Positions 7,604 through 16,562 of a stretch of DNA of 64,000 bases are shown here, piece by piece. Under the pieces are notes generated by a model. It saw only the letters and a list, made by a program, of their open reading frames with translations. It searched no databases and was not told where the DNA came from. Source of the stretch: Pseudomonas reinekei. Lineage in GTDB: Bacteria > Pseudomonadota > Gammaproteobacteria > Pseudomonadales > Pseudomonadaceae. Made by a program: the position numbers and the translations under genes. The stretch covers positions 1 through 64,000 of the forward strand of contig NZ_MSTQ01000024.1 in the NCBI RefSeq assembly GCF_001945365.1. The letters run 5' to 3'. How positions within the stretch are numbered: the first letter of the stretch is position 1; every line of letters begins with the position of its first letter.

Positions 7604-8779
7604 ATGGCCAACCCCTATCGCGAACTGTTCAACGCCCCTGGCGCCCGGGCCTTCGTGCTGGCCGGGATGATTGCGCGCATGCCGATTTCCATGACGGGCA
7701 TCGGCCTGATCACCATGCTTTCGCAGTTACAGGGCGGCTACGGTTTGGCCGGTGCGGTGGCGGCGACGTTTGCATTGGCCACGGCGTTTTGTGCGCCGCA
7801 AGTGTCGCGGCTGGTGGACCGTTTTGGGCAGCGGCGGATTTTGCCGGTGTCGGCACTGATCGGTGGCGGGGCGTTGTTGCTGGTGTTGTTGTGCACGCGT
7901 TTGCAGGCGCCAAACTGGACGTTGTTTGTGTTCGCCGCCATCGCCGGGTGCATGCCGAGCATGTCGGCGATGGTGCGGGCGCGCTGGACCGAGTTGTATC
8001 GCGGTCAGCCGCAACTGCAAACCGCCTATGCGCTGGAGTCGGTACTGGACGAAGTCTGCTTTATTGTCGGGCCGCCGTTGTCGGTGGGCTTGTGCGTGGT
8101 GGCGTTTCCCGAAGCGGGCCCCTTGGCGGCGTCGTTGATGTTGGCGATCGGCGTCACGGCTTTCGTGTCGCAACGCAGCACCGAGCCTGCGGTGCACCCC
8201 CATGAGGAACATCATGCGACGTCGATCATTCGTTCCGTCGACATCCAGCTGCTGATGCTGTTGATGGTCGCCATGGGCACCATCGTCGGCGTGGTGGACG
8301 TGGTCAGCGTAGCTTTCGCGCAACAGCAGGGCCAACCGGCGGCGGCAAGTATTGTGCTGTCGGTGTACGCCATCGGTTCCTGCATGGCCGGTCTGGCGTT
8401 CGGTGCCTTGCGCTCGAAAGTGCCGTTGCCGCGCCTGTTTCTATACGGAGGCATCGCCACGGCGGTGACGACGTTGCCGCTGTTACTGGCGGTGAACATT
8501 CTCGGTTTGTCATTGGCGGTGTTCGGTGCCGGACTGTTTTTCGCGCCGACATTGATTGTGGCCATGGCGCTGGTGGAACAGATCGTGCCACCGGCAAAAC
8601 TCACCGAAGGCCTGACCTGGCTGGTCACCGGATTGAGTATCGGGGTGGGCATCGGGGCGGCGGGGTCGGGCTGGCTGGTGGATGCGTTCGGGGCGAGAAG
8701 CGGATTCTGGCTGGCGATTGGCGCGGGTGCGGTAGTGCTGGGTTCTGCGGTACAGAGTTATCGTCACCTGAAAAATTGA
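7604..8779 (+). CDS. MFS transporter
   Basis: A 391-residue major facilitator protein with about 12 hydrophobic segments. A cytoplasmic loop in the first half (PQVSRLVDRFGQRRILPVSA) carries the DRxGxRR-like loop 2-3 signature, and a hydrophilic central loop (about residues 185-205, with HPHEEHH) separates the two six-helix halves. The chosen ATG (MANPYRELFNAPGARAF) leaves a short N-terminal tail before helix 1; an upstream in-frame extension is implausible. The substrate is unknown. It is convergent with the downstream SDR gene, separated by a hairpin. Confidence 0.85.
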   Translation: MANPYRELFNAPGARAFVLAGMIARMPISMTGIGLITMLSQLQGGYGLAGAVAATFALATAFCAPQVSRLVDRFGQRRILPVSALIGGGALLLVLLCTRLQAPNWTLFVFAAIAGCMPSMSAMVRARWTELYRGQPQLQTAYALESVLDEVCFIVGPPLSVGLCVVAFPEAGPLAASLMLAIGVTAFVSQRSTEPAVHPHEEHHATSIIRSVDIQLLMLLMVAMGTIVGVVDVVSVAFAQQQGQPAAASIVLSVYAIGSCMAGLAFGALRSKVPLPRLFLYGGIATAVTTLPLLLAVNILGLSLAVFGAGLFFAPTLIVAMALVEQIVPPAKLTEGLTWLVTGLSIGVGIGAAGSGWLVDAFGARSGFWLAIGAGAVVLGSAVQSYRHLKN

Positions 8780-8785
8780 CCCTGT

Positions 8786-8807
8786 GGGAGCGGAGATGTC
8801 CGCTCCC
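8786..8807. terminator. Hairpin between convergent MFS and SDR genes
   Basis: A perfect inverted repeat GGGAGCGGA-GATG-TCCGCTCCC lies between two convergent stops. It has no clear T run, so it may act as a REP-like element rather than a classical terminator. Confidence 0.5.
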
Positions 8808-8829
8808 GGGCCGCATCGGGTTTATACCA

Positions 8830-9576
8830 TCAGGCGCCAAAACCGCCGTCGATGGTCAGACTCGCGCCGGTGATGTAACCCGCTTCAGGGCCGACCAGGT
8901 AGGCGACGAAACTGGCGATCTCTTCAACCTTGCCGTAACGACCGACCGCCATCAGCGGGATCAGGCTGTCGGCGAAGTCACCCTCGGCCGGGTTCATGTC
9001 GGTGTCGACCGGGCCCGGCTGCACGTTGTTGATGGTGATGCCTTTCGGGCCGAGGTCTCGGGCCAGGCCTTTGGTCAGGCCGACCAGTGCAGACTTGCTC
9101 ATTGCATACGGGCCGCCACCGGCGAAGGGCATGCGGTCGGCGTTGGTGCTGCCGATGTTGATGATGCGACCACCTTCGGTCATGTGCCTGGCGGCGGCCT
9201 GGGTGGCAATGAACACGCTGCGCACGTTGATGGCCAGGGTCCGGTCGAAATCTTCGAGTGTGAAATCTTCCAGCGGCGCCACCGCCAGCACGCCGGCATT
9301 GTTCACCAGGATATCCAGGCGACCAAAGGTTTCTACCGTCGCGTTCACGGCGTTGTGGATGGCTTCGGCGTCGGCGCTGTCGGCCTTGATGGCGAGGGCT
9401 TTGCCGCCGTCGGCGATGATGCCGTTTTGTAATTCTTCGGCCTTGGCGGTGGAGCTGACGTAGGTGAAGGCTACTGTCGCGCCTTGCGCGGCCAGGCGTT
9501 TGACGATGGCCGCACCGATGCCGCGGGAACCGCCTTGGATCAAAGCCACTTTGCCGCTGAGGTTCTGAGTAGTCAT
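8830..9576 (-). CDS. Short-chain dehydrogenase/reductase (SDR), 3-oxoacyl reductase-like
   Basis: A 248-residue classical SDR. The cofactor motif GGSRGIGAAI (about residues 16-25), the NNAG motif (about 88-91), and the catalytic Ser, Tyr and Lys (INIGSTN, then YAMSKSALVGL) are all present, as is the C-terminal TGASLTIDGGF typical of FabG-like enzymes. It probably uses NADP(H) or NAD(H) on a small ketone or alcohol; the substrate is unknown. The ATG at MTTQNLSGKVALI has a GGAG ribosome site seven bases upstream. It is divergent from a LysR-type gene that probably controls it. Confidence 0.88.
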   Translation of the reverse strand: MTTQNLSGKVALIQGGSRGIGAAIVKRLAAQGATVAFTYVSSTAKAEELQNGIIADGGKALAIKADSADAEAIHNAVNATVETFGRLDILVNNAGVLAVAPLEDFTLEDFDRTLAINVRSVFIATQAAARHMTEGGRIINIGSTNADRMPFAGGGPYAMSKSALVGLTKGLARDLGPKGITINNVQPGPVDTDMNPAEGDFADSLIPLMAVGRYGKVEEIASFVAYLVGPEAGYITGASLTIDGGFGA

Positions 9577-9702
9577 TTCGTTCTCCAAAGTCCCGAGGCG
9601 AGATGTCCCGGTTGATGGAGCCTAGTATCGATTGAGGATTGCAGGCTGAGTAGACGGTAATTGCTATAGTCTGTGTAAACCAGAAGTTTATAGTGATGCA
9701 CC

Positions 9703-10629
9703 ATGGAAACCTTTAGCAGTATCGAATGCTTTGTTCGCAGTGCCGAGGTCGGTAGCTTTGCCGAAGCCGCGCGGCGCTTGAGCCTGACACCGGCGGCGGT
9801 GGGTAAAAGTGTCGCCAAACTGGAGGCGCGGTTGGGGGTGCGGTTGTTTCAGCGCAGCACCCGCAGCCTGACGCTAACCGAGGCCGGTCAGCTGTTTTTG
9901 GGGCAGGTCAGTGCCAGCCTGACGACCATCCAGAACGCGGTGGCCCATCTGGCTAACGCCGAAGGCCAGCCGGCGGGGACTCTGAAGGTCAGCATGGGCA
10001 CGGTCTTCGGGCGGCTATATATCGTGCCGCTGCTCGGCGAGTTTCTAAGGCGCTATCCGGCGATCAACCCGGACTGGCATTTCGACAATCGCCAGGTCGA
10101 CCTGATCGGCCAGGGTTTCGATGCGGCGATTGGTGGCGGATTTGAGCTGCCCCAAGGCGTGGTCGCACGCAAGCTGGCACCGGCGCATCGGGTATTGGTG
10201 GCCTCCACAGACTATTTGAAGCGACATGAAGCGATCACGGAGCCAGACGATCTTCACCATCACGACGGCATCCTGATCCGTTCGCCGCAAACCGGACGCG
10301 TGCGTTCCTGGCAGTTGATTGGCAGCAGCCCCCAACACTGCCGACCGTTGATGCTCAAGGCGCGAATGACCATGAGCGATTCGGACGCCGCTTGCGCCAC
10401 AGCCGCCCAGGGCCTTGGCATTGCGTTGGTGAGCATGCCGTTTGCAGTGAATTATCTGGAAGCAGGCACGTTACAGCGAGTGTTGCCGGACTGGTACATC
10501 GATGACGGTAATATTTCGATCTACTACGCCGAGCACAAATTGTTGCCGGGCAAGACGCGGGCGTTTGTCGATTTCATCATTGAGCAGTTTGCGCAGCAGG
10601 GGTTGGCGCAGCGGTTCAGTGCGGTTTGA
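9703..10629 (+). CDS. LysR-family transcriptional regulator
   Basis: A 308-residue LysR-type regulator with an N-terminal winged helix (METFSSIECFVRSAEVGS, SLTPAAVGKSVAKLEARLGVRLFQRSTRSL) and a periplasmic-binding-like effector domain. It is transcribed away from the SDR gene. The shared 126-base region contains CTATAG and TTATAG half-sites about 20 bases apart (9664-9693), where it may bind to control both genes. The inducer is unknown. Confidence 0.88.
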   Translation: METFSSIECFVRSAEVGSFAEAARRLSLTPAAVGKSVAKLEARLGVRLFQRSTRSLTLTEAGQLFLGQVSASLTTIQNAVAHLANAEGQPAGTLKVSMGTVFGRLYIVPLLGEFLRRYPAINPDWHFDNRQVDLIGQGFDAAIGGGFELPQGVVARKLAPAHRVLVASTDYLKRHEAITEPDDLHHHDGILIRSPQTGRVRSWQLIGSSPQHCRPLMLKARMTMSDSDAACATAAQGLGIALVSMPFAVNYLEAGTLQRVLPDWYIDDGNISIYYAEHKLLPGKTRAFVDFIIEQFAQQGLAQRFSAV

Positions 10630-10663
10630 GCATGGCTGTAGACCGAGGCGTGGTCATCGCGGT

Positions 10664-11392
10664 CTACCGCATGAACTTCTGCGGCCAGCCAATAATGTTC
10701 TTCGGCCGTGGTGTCGCATACGTGCGCACCTTCGACGTCGACAGGCCCAATCGCACCAGCGACTCGGCAATGGTCACTGCCGCGGTCACGCCATCGATCA
10801 CCGGCACACCGGTACGCTGGCGAATCTGCTCATCAAGCCCGGCCATGCCGCCGCAGCCCAGGCAGATGACTTCCGCTTTGTCCTGGGTCACCGCCAACTC
10901 GGCTTGATGCACGATGGCCTCGAGTGCGCGTTGCGGCTCGTGTTCCAATTCCAGCACCGCCAACCCGCTGGCGCGCACCGACGCGCAGCGATCCCAGAGG
11001 CCTGAGAGTTTCAGGCGATCCTCGATCAGTGGCACGGTGCGGTCGAGGGTCGTGACCACCGAGTAAGCATGGCCGAGGAACATCGCGGTGCTGGCCGCCG
11101 CATCGGTGATGTCCACCACCGGCACGTTGAGCAGCTCCTGCAAGCCTTCGCGGCCGTGTTCGCCGTAACCGGCCTGAATCACCGCATCGAAGGGCTGGTC
11201 GTAGGACATCACCCGGTCCATGACCGCGATGGCGGCCAGGTAGCTTTCGAAATTGCCTTCGATGGAGTCGGCACCGAAGTAGGGCGTCAAGCCAACGATT
11301 TCGGTGCCGGGCGCGGCCACGGACTGGGCCGAGCGGGCGATGGCCTGGGTGATGGATTCGGTGGTGTTGACGTTGACCACGAGAATTCGCAT
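10664..11392 (-). CDS. Asp/Glu/hydantoin racemase family protein (hydantoin or allantoin racemase)
   Basis: A 242-residue protein with the two-cysteine racemase architecture. The N-terminal MRILVVNVNTTESITQ and the central and C-terminal segments (GLGCGGMAG-like CLGCGGMAGL, PVIDGVTAAVTIAESLVRLG) are typical of hydantoin and allantoin racemases. The residue in the first catalytic position is in AVIQAGYGEHG, where many homologues have a Cys, so the first catalytic Cys may be replaced; the second is present at CGG. It is downstream of an NCS1 permease on the same strand (59-base gap), which suggests uptake and stereochemical interconversion of a hydantoin-like nitrogen source. Confidence 0.75.
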   Translation of the reverse strand: MRILVVNVNTTESITQAIARSAQSVAAPGTEIVGLTPYFGADSIEGNFESYLAAIAVMDRVMSYDQPFDAVIQAGYGEHGREGLQELLNVPVVDITDAAASTAMFLGHAYSVVTTLDRTVPLIEDRLKLSGLWDRCASVRASGLAVLELEHEPQRALEAIVHQAELAVTQDKAEVICLGCGGMAGLDEQIRQRTGVPVIDGVTAAVTIAESLVRLGLSTSKVRTYATPRPKNIIGWPQKFMR

Positions 11393-11451
11393 GGGAAGTC
11401 CTTATAGCGGGTGGTTCCGCGGCCCGACGCTACTGCCGGGCCACGATGGAG

Positions 11452-12993
11452 TTAATGGCTGACGTTGTCGACCGCAATGGCTTCGCCGCTGACATCGGCG
11501 TAATGCGATTGGCGTTTGGCGATGATCAGGTAGAGCAACCCTGCAATCGCGGCGCCAATCAGCCAGGAGAACGGCGACACCAGGTGGAAACCCGGCACCA
11601 GCGCCAGGACGATGGCGATCAAGGCTGCGGGAAGGAACGCCGCCACCGCGCGCAAATTGACCCCACGGCTGTAGTAATAAGCGCCGTTCGGGTCTTCGCT
11701 GTACAGTTGCGGCACGTTGATCTGACCTTTTCGTAGCAGCCAATAGTCGACCATGATCACGCCATACAGCGGGCCGAGCAGGGCACCGAGACCCGAAAGG
11801 AAGTACACGATCACCAGCGGGCTGTTGTAGAGGTTCCACGGCAGAATCAGCACGGCGATGGTCGCGCTGATGAGGCCGGCACGCCGGAACGTCAGGTGCT
11901 TCGGCGCCAGGTTACTGAGCACGAAAGCCGGGGCGACGAAGTTGGCCATGATGTTCACGGCCACGGTGACGATCAGGAACGCCAGGCAACCGAGGACCAG
12001 GAAGAACGTGTTGGGGATCGAGGCGATAATCTCTGTAGGACTTTCAATAATGTGGCCGTTGATCTGAAATTGCGCGCCGCACAGCAGGACGGTGATGACG
12101 GCGAACACCAGAATGTTCACCGGCAGGCCCCAGAAATTTCCGATCTTGATGGTTTTGCGGCACGGCGACGAACGGGCGAAGTCGCAGAAATTCAGGATCA
12201 GCGTGCCGTAGATCGCCAGCCACAGCGCGCCACCGGCAAAGATGTTGCGCCACATCTCGCCACCGGTGAGCGGTTCGCGGATTGACCAGGCAATGGTCGC
12301 GTCGGCCTGAAAGTACATCCAGGCCGCGAGGGCGGCGACGGTCAGCAGAATCACCGGCCCGGCAAATGCTTCGTAGCGACGCACCATTTCCATGCCGTAG
12401 GCGAGGATCGCCAGTTGCACGAACCAAATCGCTACGAAGCATATCCAGCCGAGGGTCGACAGGCCGAGGATGGAGTCGTGGTCGTAGTCGGCGAAACCGG
12501 GGTGGATGGCCGTCAGCAAGACGCGAAAGACCACCGAGGCCAGGTACGTCTGAATGCCGAACCAGGCGATGGCGATCACGGCACGGATCAACGCCGGAAT
12601 TTGCGCCCCGTGAATGCCGAAACTGATCCGGCTGATGACCGGAAACGGCACACCGGTCTTCTGGCCCATGTAGCCGGACAGGTTCATGAAAAAGTACACC
12701 AGCGCCGCGCCAATCCCCAGTGACAGGAGAATTTGCCAGCCACCCAGGCCCAACGCATAAAGGCCGATGGCGAAGGAGTAGTTGGCGATGTTGTGCACGT
12801 CATTGGTCCACAGCGCGAAAATACTGTAGCGACCCCAGCGTCGCCCCTCGGCTTTGGTCGGCGCGAGGTCTTTGTTGTGCAGGCGAGGGCTGAGAACCAC
12901 GGGAGGTTCAAGCGTTTGATCAAAAGCGGTCTGGGTGGCGTGGGTGGAGGGTAGATCCAGCGCAATATTGTTGTTTGAGAGACTTGTACGCAT
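11452..12993 (-). CDS. NCS1-family nucleobase/hydantoin/allantoin permease
   Basis: A 513-residue membrane protein with about 12 transmembrane helices. The family signature begins WTNDVHNIANYSFAIGLYALGL in helix 1 and includes GVPFPVISRISFGIHGAQIPA and the helix with ILNFCDFARSSP. NCS1 carriers import purines, pyrimidines, allantoin or hydantoins with Na+ or H+. The ATG at MRTSLSNNN has an AGGAG ribosome site; a longer frame to 13080 is possible but less likely. It precedes the racemase in an apparent two-gene operon; no hydrolase or hydantoinase gene is beside it. Confidence 0.86.
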   Translation of the reverse strand: MRTSLSNNNIALDLPSTHATQTAFDQTLEPPVVLSPRLHNKDLAPTKAEGRRWGRYSIFALWTNDVHNIANYSFAIGLYALGLGGWQILLSLGIGAALVYFFMNLSGYMGQKTGVPFPVISRISFGIHGAQIPALIRAVIAIAWFGIQTYLASVVFRVLLTAIHPGFADYDHDSILGLSTLGWICFVAIWFVQLAILAYGMEMVRRYEAFAGPVILLTVAALAAWMYFQADATIAWSIREPLTGGEMWRNIFAGGALWLAIYGTLILNFCDFARSSPCRKTIKIGNFWGLPVNILVFAVITVLLCGAQFQINGHIIESPTEIIASIPNTFFLVLGCLAFLIVTVAVNIMANFVAPAFVLSNLAPKHLTFRRAGLISATIAVLILPWNLYNSPLVIVYFLSGLGALLGPLYGVIMVDYWLLRKGQINVPQLYSEDPNGAYYYSRGVNLRAVAAFLPAALIAIVLALVPGFHLVSPFSWLIGAAIAGLLYLIIAKRQSHYADVSGEAIAVDNVSH

Positions 12994-13161
12994 TCCGGCA
13001 GGCTCCTGATGCTCGACGCCGCGATGACTGTGCATGAGCGTTGGCTCGACAAATCTTCGTCGTGGCGTAGCGAATATCATTGGTTACGGGGCATCTGCAG
13101 CCTGTACGGGATAGGGCGCTTCAGGCTTGCGGATCTAAAGTGTGTGTATGTCTTGAATTTA

Positions 13162-13171
13162 TTGTATACAA
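13162..13171. promoter_or_regulatory. Putative GntR-type operator
   Basis: The perfect 10-base palindrome TTGTATACAA lies about 170 bases upstream of the permease start in an AT-rich region. The sequence fits FadR/FCD-type GntR sites. No GntR gene is adjacent, so the regulator would be elsewhere. Confidence 0.35.
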
Positions 13172-13458
13172 AACATGCATGCACTTAAGCCAGTTCCATG
13201 CCAGTGGAGATATCTACGAAAGGCGCTGCTCATTTCGTTTAGTTATGTCGTATTGCCAAATTATTGAAAAATAAGGAATATAAATTGACCGCTTGAACAG
13301 GTATTTATTTTTAGCGCGCATCTGGGGTAAACGCAGGTGATCCGCGTTGGGAAGGAAATGTAACTTTTAGGGGCGTGGAAACGAAAAAGTGCACACATAA
13401 ATGGCACCTATGGTGACATTCGTGTGTACACATTCGTTTGGCGCATGATACAGGCCAA

Positions 13459-13478
13459 TGTGGGAGCTAGCTCCCACA
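13459..13478. repeat. REP-type palindrome
   Basis: A perfect 20-base palindrome starts TGTGGGAGCT. It begins with the same TGTGGGAGC as the longer repeat arms elsewhere in the window and lies just past the cysH stop, where it may also stop transcription. Confidence 0.6.
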
Positions 13479-13507
13479 GGGGATGTCACAGGGCAAGAAG
13501 GTAGGTG

Positions 13508-14242
13508 TTACGCCTTGCTGATGATATTCCCCGCATGCAACCCGCATTCTTTCTGGGTTGCTTCTTCCCACCACCAGCGGCCTTCGCGCTCATGCTGGTT
13601 CGGCAGCACCGGCCGGGTGCAGGGTTCGCAGCCGATGCTGATGAAGCCGCGCTCGTGCAGGCTGTTGTACGGCAGTTCCAGCATGCGGATGTAACCCCAG
13701 ATCTCTTCGCTGGTCATTTGCGCGAGCGGGTTAAATTTGTACAGGGTGCGTTCCGGGGTGGAGAACGCGGTGTCGATCTCCATCACCGCGACGGCGCTGC
13801 GGGTGCCCGGGCTCTGGTCGCGGCGCTGGCCGGTGGCCCAGGCTTTCACGCCGGAGAGTTTGCGGCGCAGCGGCTCGATTTTGCGGATACCGCAGCACTC
13901 GCCATGGCCATCCTTGTAAAAACTGAACAGGCCTTTTTCCTTCACGAACGGTTCGAGTTTGGTGTAGTCCGGCGACACCAGTTCGATGTCGATCTTGTAG
14001 TGCTCGCGCACCTGATCGATGAAGCGATAGGTCTCGGGATGCAGACGGCCGGTGTCGAGGCTGAACACTTTGACGTTCTTGTTCAGCTTCCAGGCCATGT
14101 CCACCAGCACCACATCCTCGGCGCCGCTGAAAGATATCCACAGTTCATCGCCGAACTCGGCAAAGGCGAGTTTCAGGATGTCCTGGGCGGATTTATTGGC
14201 ATAGGTCGTGGCGAGTTCCACGACGTCGAACGTTGGGCTCAT
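13508..14242 (-). CDS. cysH: Adenylylsulfate (APS)/PAPS reductase
   Basis: A 244-residue reductase that converts activated sulfate to sulfite with thioredoxin in assimilatory sulfur metabolism. It has the PP-loop-like SFSGAEDVVLVDM (about residues 38-50), the LDTGRLHPET segment, and two Cys pairs that ligate a 4Fe-4S cluster (ECCGIRK and GCEPCTRP). The catalytic Cys is in the C-terminal ECGLH. The four cluster cysteines mark the APS-reductase type used by Pseudomonas, rather than the cluster-free enterobacterial PAPS enzyme. The neighbour thrH on the other strand is the same as in P. aeruginosa. Confidence 0.95.
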   Translation of the reverse strand: MSPTFDVVELATTYANKSAQDILKLAFAEFGDELWISFSGAEDVVLVDMAWKLNKNVKVFSLDTGRLHPETYRFIDQVREHYKIDIELVSPDYTKLEPFVKEKGLFSFYKDGHGECCGIRKIEPLRRKLSGVKAWATGQRRDQSPGTRSAVAVMEIDTAFSTPERTLYKFNPLAQMTSEEIWGYIRMLELPYNSLHERGFISIGCEPCTRPVLPNQHEREGRWWWEEATQKECGLHAGNIISKA

Positions 14243-14414
14243 CAGGGCGGCTTCCTACAGGTCGGTGGCGCTGGGCGCTCTATAGGGGGCCGATGGTAAC
14301 AAAAAGCGGCGTTGCTCGGGGCGTCCCGTGCGTTGCGCGGTGGGGGCGGAATCGCTAGAGTTCGGCAGTCTTTTAGCTCGCTCGACCAATAAACAATACA
14401 AATGGGAGTGTCTT

Positions 14415-15032
14415 GTGGAAATTGCCTGTCTGGATCTTGAAGGTGTGTTGGTTCCGGAAATCTGGATCGCCTTCGCCGAAAAAACCGGGATCGAATCCCT
14501 CAGGGCCACCACTCGGGACATTCCCGACTATGACGTGCTGATGAAGCAGCGCTTGCGGATTCTCGACGAGCACGGCCTGAAGCTGTCGGACATTCAGGAA
14601 GTGATCGCCACCCTCAAGCCGCTGGACGGCGCCATTGAGTTCGTCGACTGGCTGCGTGAACGTTTCCAGGTGGTGATTCTGTCGGACACGTTCTACGAAT
14701 TCTCCCAGCCGCTGATGCGTCAACTGGGCTTCCCGACCTTGCTTTGCCATCGTCTGATCACCGACGACACAGGGCGTGTGACGAGCTACCAGTTGCGCCA
14801 GAAAGATCCCAAGCGTCAGTCGGTCCTGTCGTTCAAGGGGCTTTACTACCGGGTGATTGCGGCAGGGGATTCCTACAACGACACGACGATGCTGGGCGAG
14901 GCCGATGCAGGGATTCTGTTCCATGCGCCGGATAACGTGATTGCCGAGTTCCCGCAGTTCCCGGCGGTGCACACGTTCGAAGCGCTGAAGCACGAATTCA
15001 TCAAGGCTTCGAATCGGACGTTGAGTTTGTAA
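14415..15032 (+). CDS. thrH: ThrH, phosphoserine phosphatase / homoserine phosphotransferase
   Basis: A 205-residue HAD-superfamily enzyme that dephosphorylates phosphoserine and can transfer the phosphate to homoserine, linking serine and threonine synthesis. HAD motifs are in order: LDLEGVLVPEIW (motif I, nucleophile Asp in DLEG), ILSDTFYEF (motif II), and GDSYNDTTML (motif IV). The start is GTG at 14415, giving the same 205-residue length as the P. aeruginosa enzyme and preceded by GGGAG. A longer frame upstream has no support. Confidence 0.93.
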   Translation: MEIACLDLEGVLVPEIWIAFAEKTGIESLRATTRDIPDYDVLMKQRLRILDEHGLKLSDIQEVIATLKPLDGAIEFVDWLRERFQVVILSDTFYEFSQPLMRQLGFPTLLCHRLITDDTGRVTSYQLRQKDPKRQSVLSFKGLYYRVIAAGDSYNDTTMLGEADAGILFHAPDNVIAEFPQFPAVHTFEALKHEFIKASNRTLSL

Positions 15033-15040
15033 GCATGAGC

Positions 15041-15070
15041 TGTGGCGAGGGAGCAAGCTTCCTCGCCACA
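15041..15070. repeat. REP-type inverted repeat
   Basis: The repeat TGTGGCGAGG...CCTCGCCACA lies between the convergent thrH and pabB genes. The same 30-base unit recurs at 16520-16549 and, diverged, near 41684 and 41808. Confidence 0.75.
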
Positions 15071-15075
15071 AAAGT

Positions 15076-16413
15076 CTAAAGGTTCTGCAGGGTATCGAGC
15101 AGCACTTTCACCTTGGTGATCGACTCCTGATACTCGGCCTGCCACTCGGAATCCGCGACGATTCCGCCACCGCCCCAGCAACACACCTGCCCATCCTTGA
15201 CCAACAAACTGCGAATCGCGATGGAGCTGTCCATCTCGCCGCGCACGTCCAGATACAGCAACGAACCGCAATACAGTCCGCGTCGGGTCGGTTCCAGCTC
15301 ATCGATGATTTGCATCGCGCGGATTTTCGGCGCGCCGGTGATCGAACCGCCCGGAAAACTGCCGGCGATCAGGTCCAGTGCATCCCGACCATCCGCCAGC
15401 TCACCCGTCACGCTGCTCACCAGGTGATGCACGTTCGGATAGCTTTCGAGGCTGAACAATTCTGGCACCGAAACCGAACCGGTGCGGCAGGTGCGGCCAA
15501 GGTCATTGCGCAGCAGGTCGACGATCATCAGGTTTTCCGCGCGGTCCTTGGGGCTGTCCAGCAGTTCGGCAGCGTTGGCCGAGTCTTCGGCAGGCGTCAG
15601 GCCACGCGGGCGGGTGCCTTTGATCGGGCGGGTTTCGACATGGCCTTCGCTGACTTTGACGAAACGCTCCGGGGACAGGCTGAGCACGGCGCCCCCGTCA
15701 GGCAGGCTCTGGAACCCGGAAAACGGTGTCGGGCACGCCAGACGCAACGCGCAATAAGCCGTCCACGGATCACCCTCGCACGCTGCGCGGAAGCGCTGGG
15801 CGAAGTTGACCTGGTAGCAGTCACCGGCCTGGATGTATTGCTGAATCCGCTCGATTGCCTGGCGATACTGATCGGCACTCAGGTCGGCATTCATCGGCGT
15901 TTGCAACTTGAACGGTATGAGCGCTTCGGTAGTCGGTTGGCTGAACAGCTGGATCAGGCGCTGACGTTCGCTGTCGGCCAATGTCGGGTGAAACACCAAC
16001 TGGCTGGTCATCTGCTGGTGATCGCTGATCAGCGCCCAGTCGTACACACCAAAACGCGCATCCGGCAATTGCAGGTCGTCCAGCGCCTGGCTTGGCAGGG
16101 TCTCCAGATGTCGGCCGAAGTCATAGCTGAGGTAACCGATCAGCCCCCCGGCGAACGGCAGCTCATGGGGAACAGTCGCTTCACCGAGTCGAGTCAGATT
16201 GTCGCGAAGGCGTTGCAGGAAATCGCCGCCACTTTCGTCGGGCGCAACCGTGAGTTGTTCCAGCGGCCATGCGCTGAGCAAGTCGTAGCGCCCGCGGTCG
16301 GCGCTGGGGCGGCCGCTGTCGAGCAGTACGGCGCCAGGGGCATGACGAATGGCCGCGAAGTACTCGGCGGGGTTGGCGCGGTAGGGCAGTGGGTGTACGG
16401 AGCAGGTCAGCAT
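15076..16413 (-). CDS. pabB: Aminodeoxychorismate synthase component I
   Basis: A 445-residue chorismate-utilising enzyme that, with the glutaminase PabA, makes 4-amino-4-deoxychorismate for folate synthesis. The N-terminal domain opens CSVHPLPYRANPAEYF. The C-terminal chorismate-binding domain contains CYQVNFAQRF, ETRPIKGTRPRG (the PIKGT motif with the lysine that distinguishes PabB from anthranilate synthase), VDLLRNDLGR and GSITGAPKIRAMQII. Gene order cysH-thrH-pabB matches P. aeruginosa. No clear ribosome site precedes the ATG, but the start aligns with known PabB proteins. Confidence 0.93.
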   Translation of the reverse strand: MLTCSVHPLPYRANPAEYFAAIRHAPGAVLLDSGRPSADRGRYDLLSAWPLEQLTVAPDESGGDFLQRLRDNLTRLGEATVPHELPFAGGLIGYLSYDFGRHLETLPSQALDDLQLPDARFGVYDWALISDHQQMTSQLVFHPTLADSERQRLIQLFSQPTTEALIPFKLQTPMNADLSADQYRQAIERIQQYIQAGDCYQVNFAQRFRAACEGDPWTAYCALRLACPTPFSGFQSLPDGGAVLSLSPERFVKVSEGHVETRPIKGTRPRGLTPAEDSANAAELLDSPKDRAENLMIVDLLRNDLGRTCRTGSVSVPELFSLESYPNVHHLVSSVTGELADGRDALDLIAGSFPGGSITGAPKIRAMQIIDELEPTRRGLYCGSLLYLDVRGEMDSSIAIRSLLVKDGQVCCWGGGGIVADSEWQAEYQESITKVKVLLDTLQNL

Positions 16414-16519
16414 GGGCGGGTTGGATCAGCCATCGAGGCGGGGTGGCGATTGTAGTCCCCTCGGGGAATTGCTCCTAGAGGGGATGTCGGGGATTGGCAG
16501 GTGGGTGGCTTCGAGAACC

Positions 16520-16549
16520 TGTGGCGAGGGAGCAAGCTCCCTCGCCACA
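16520..16549. repeat. REP-type inverted repeat
   Basis: A perfect inverted repeat with arms TGTGGCGAGGGAGC and GCTCCCTCGCCACA, followed by an A run, lies between the RimK-like gene and pabB. The adjoining A run means it could also terminate leftward transcription only if read the other way. Confidence 0.75.
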
Positions 16550-16562
16550 AAAAAAGCAGGGA

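Larger units (their letters stand above)
12994..13507. other. Intergenic stretch with palindromes, upstream of the NCS1 permease
   Basis: About 510 bases hold no gene. On the permease side lies the palindrome TTGTATACAA (13162-13171), a pattern typical of GntR/FCD operators. Further on are TGTGTACACA (13423-13432) and the perfect 20-base palindrome TGTGGGAGCT-AGCTCCCACA (13459-13478), the last being a REP-type element near the end of cysH. The middle is AT-rich and probably holds the permease promoter. Confidence 0.5.
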
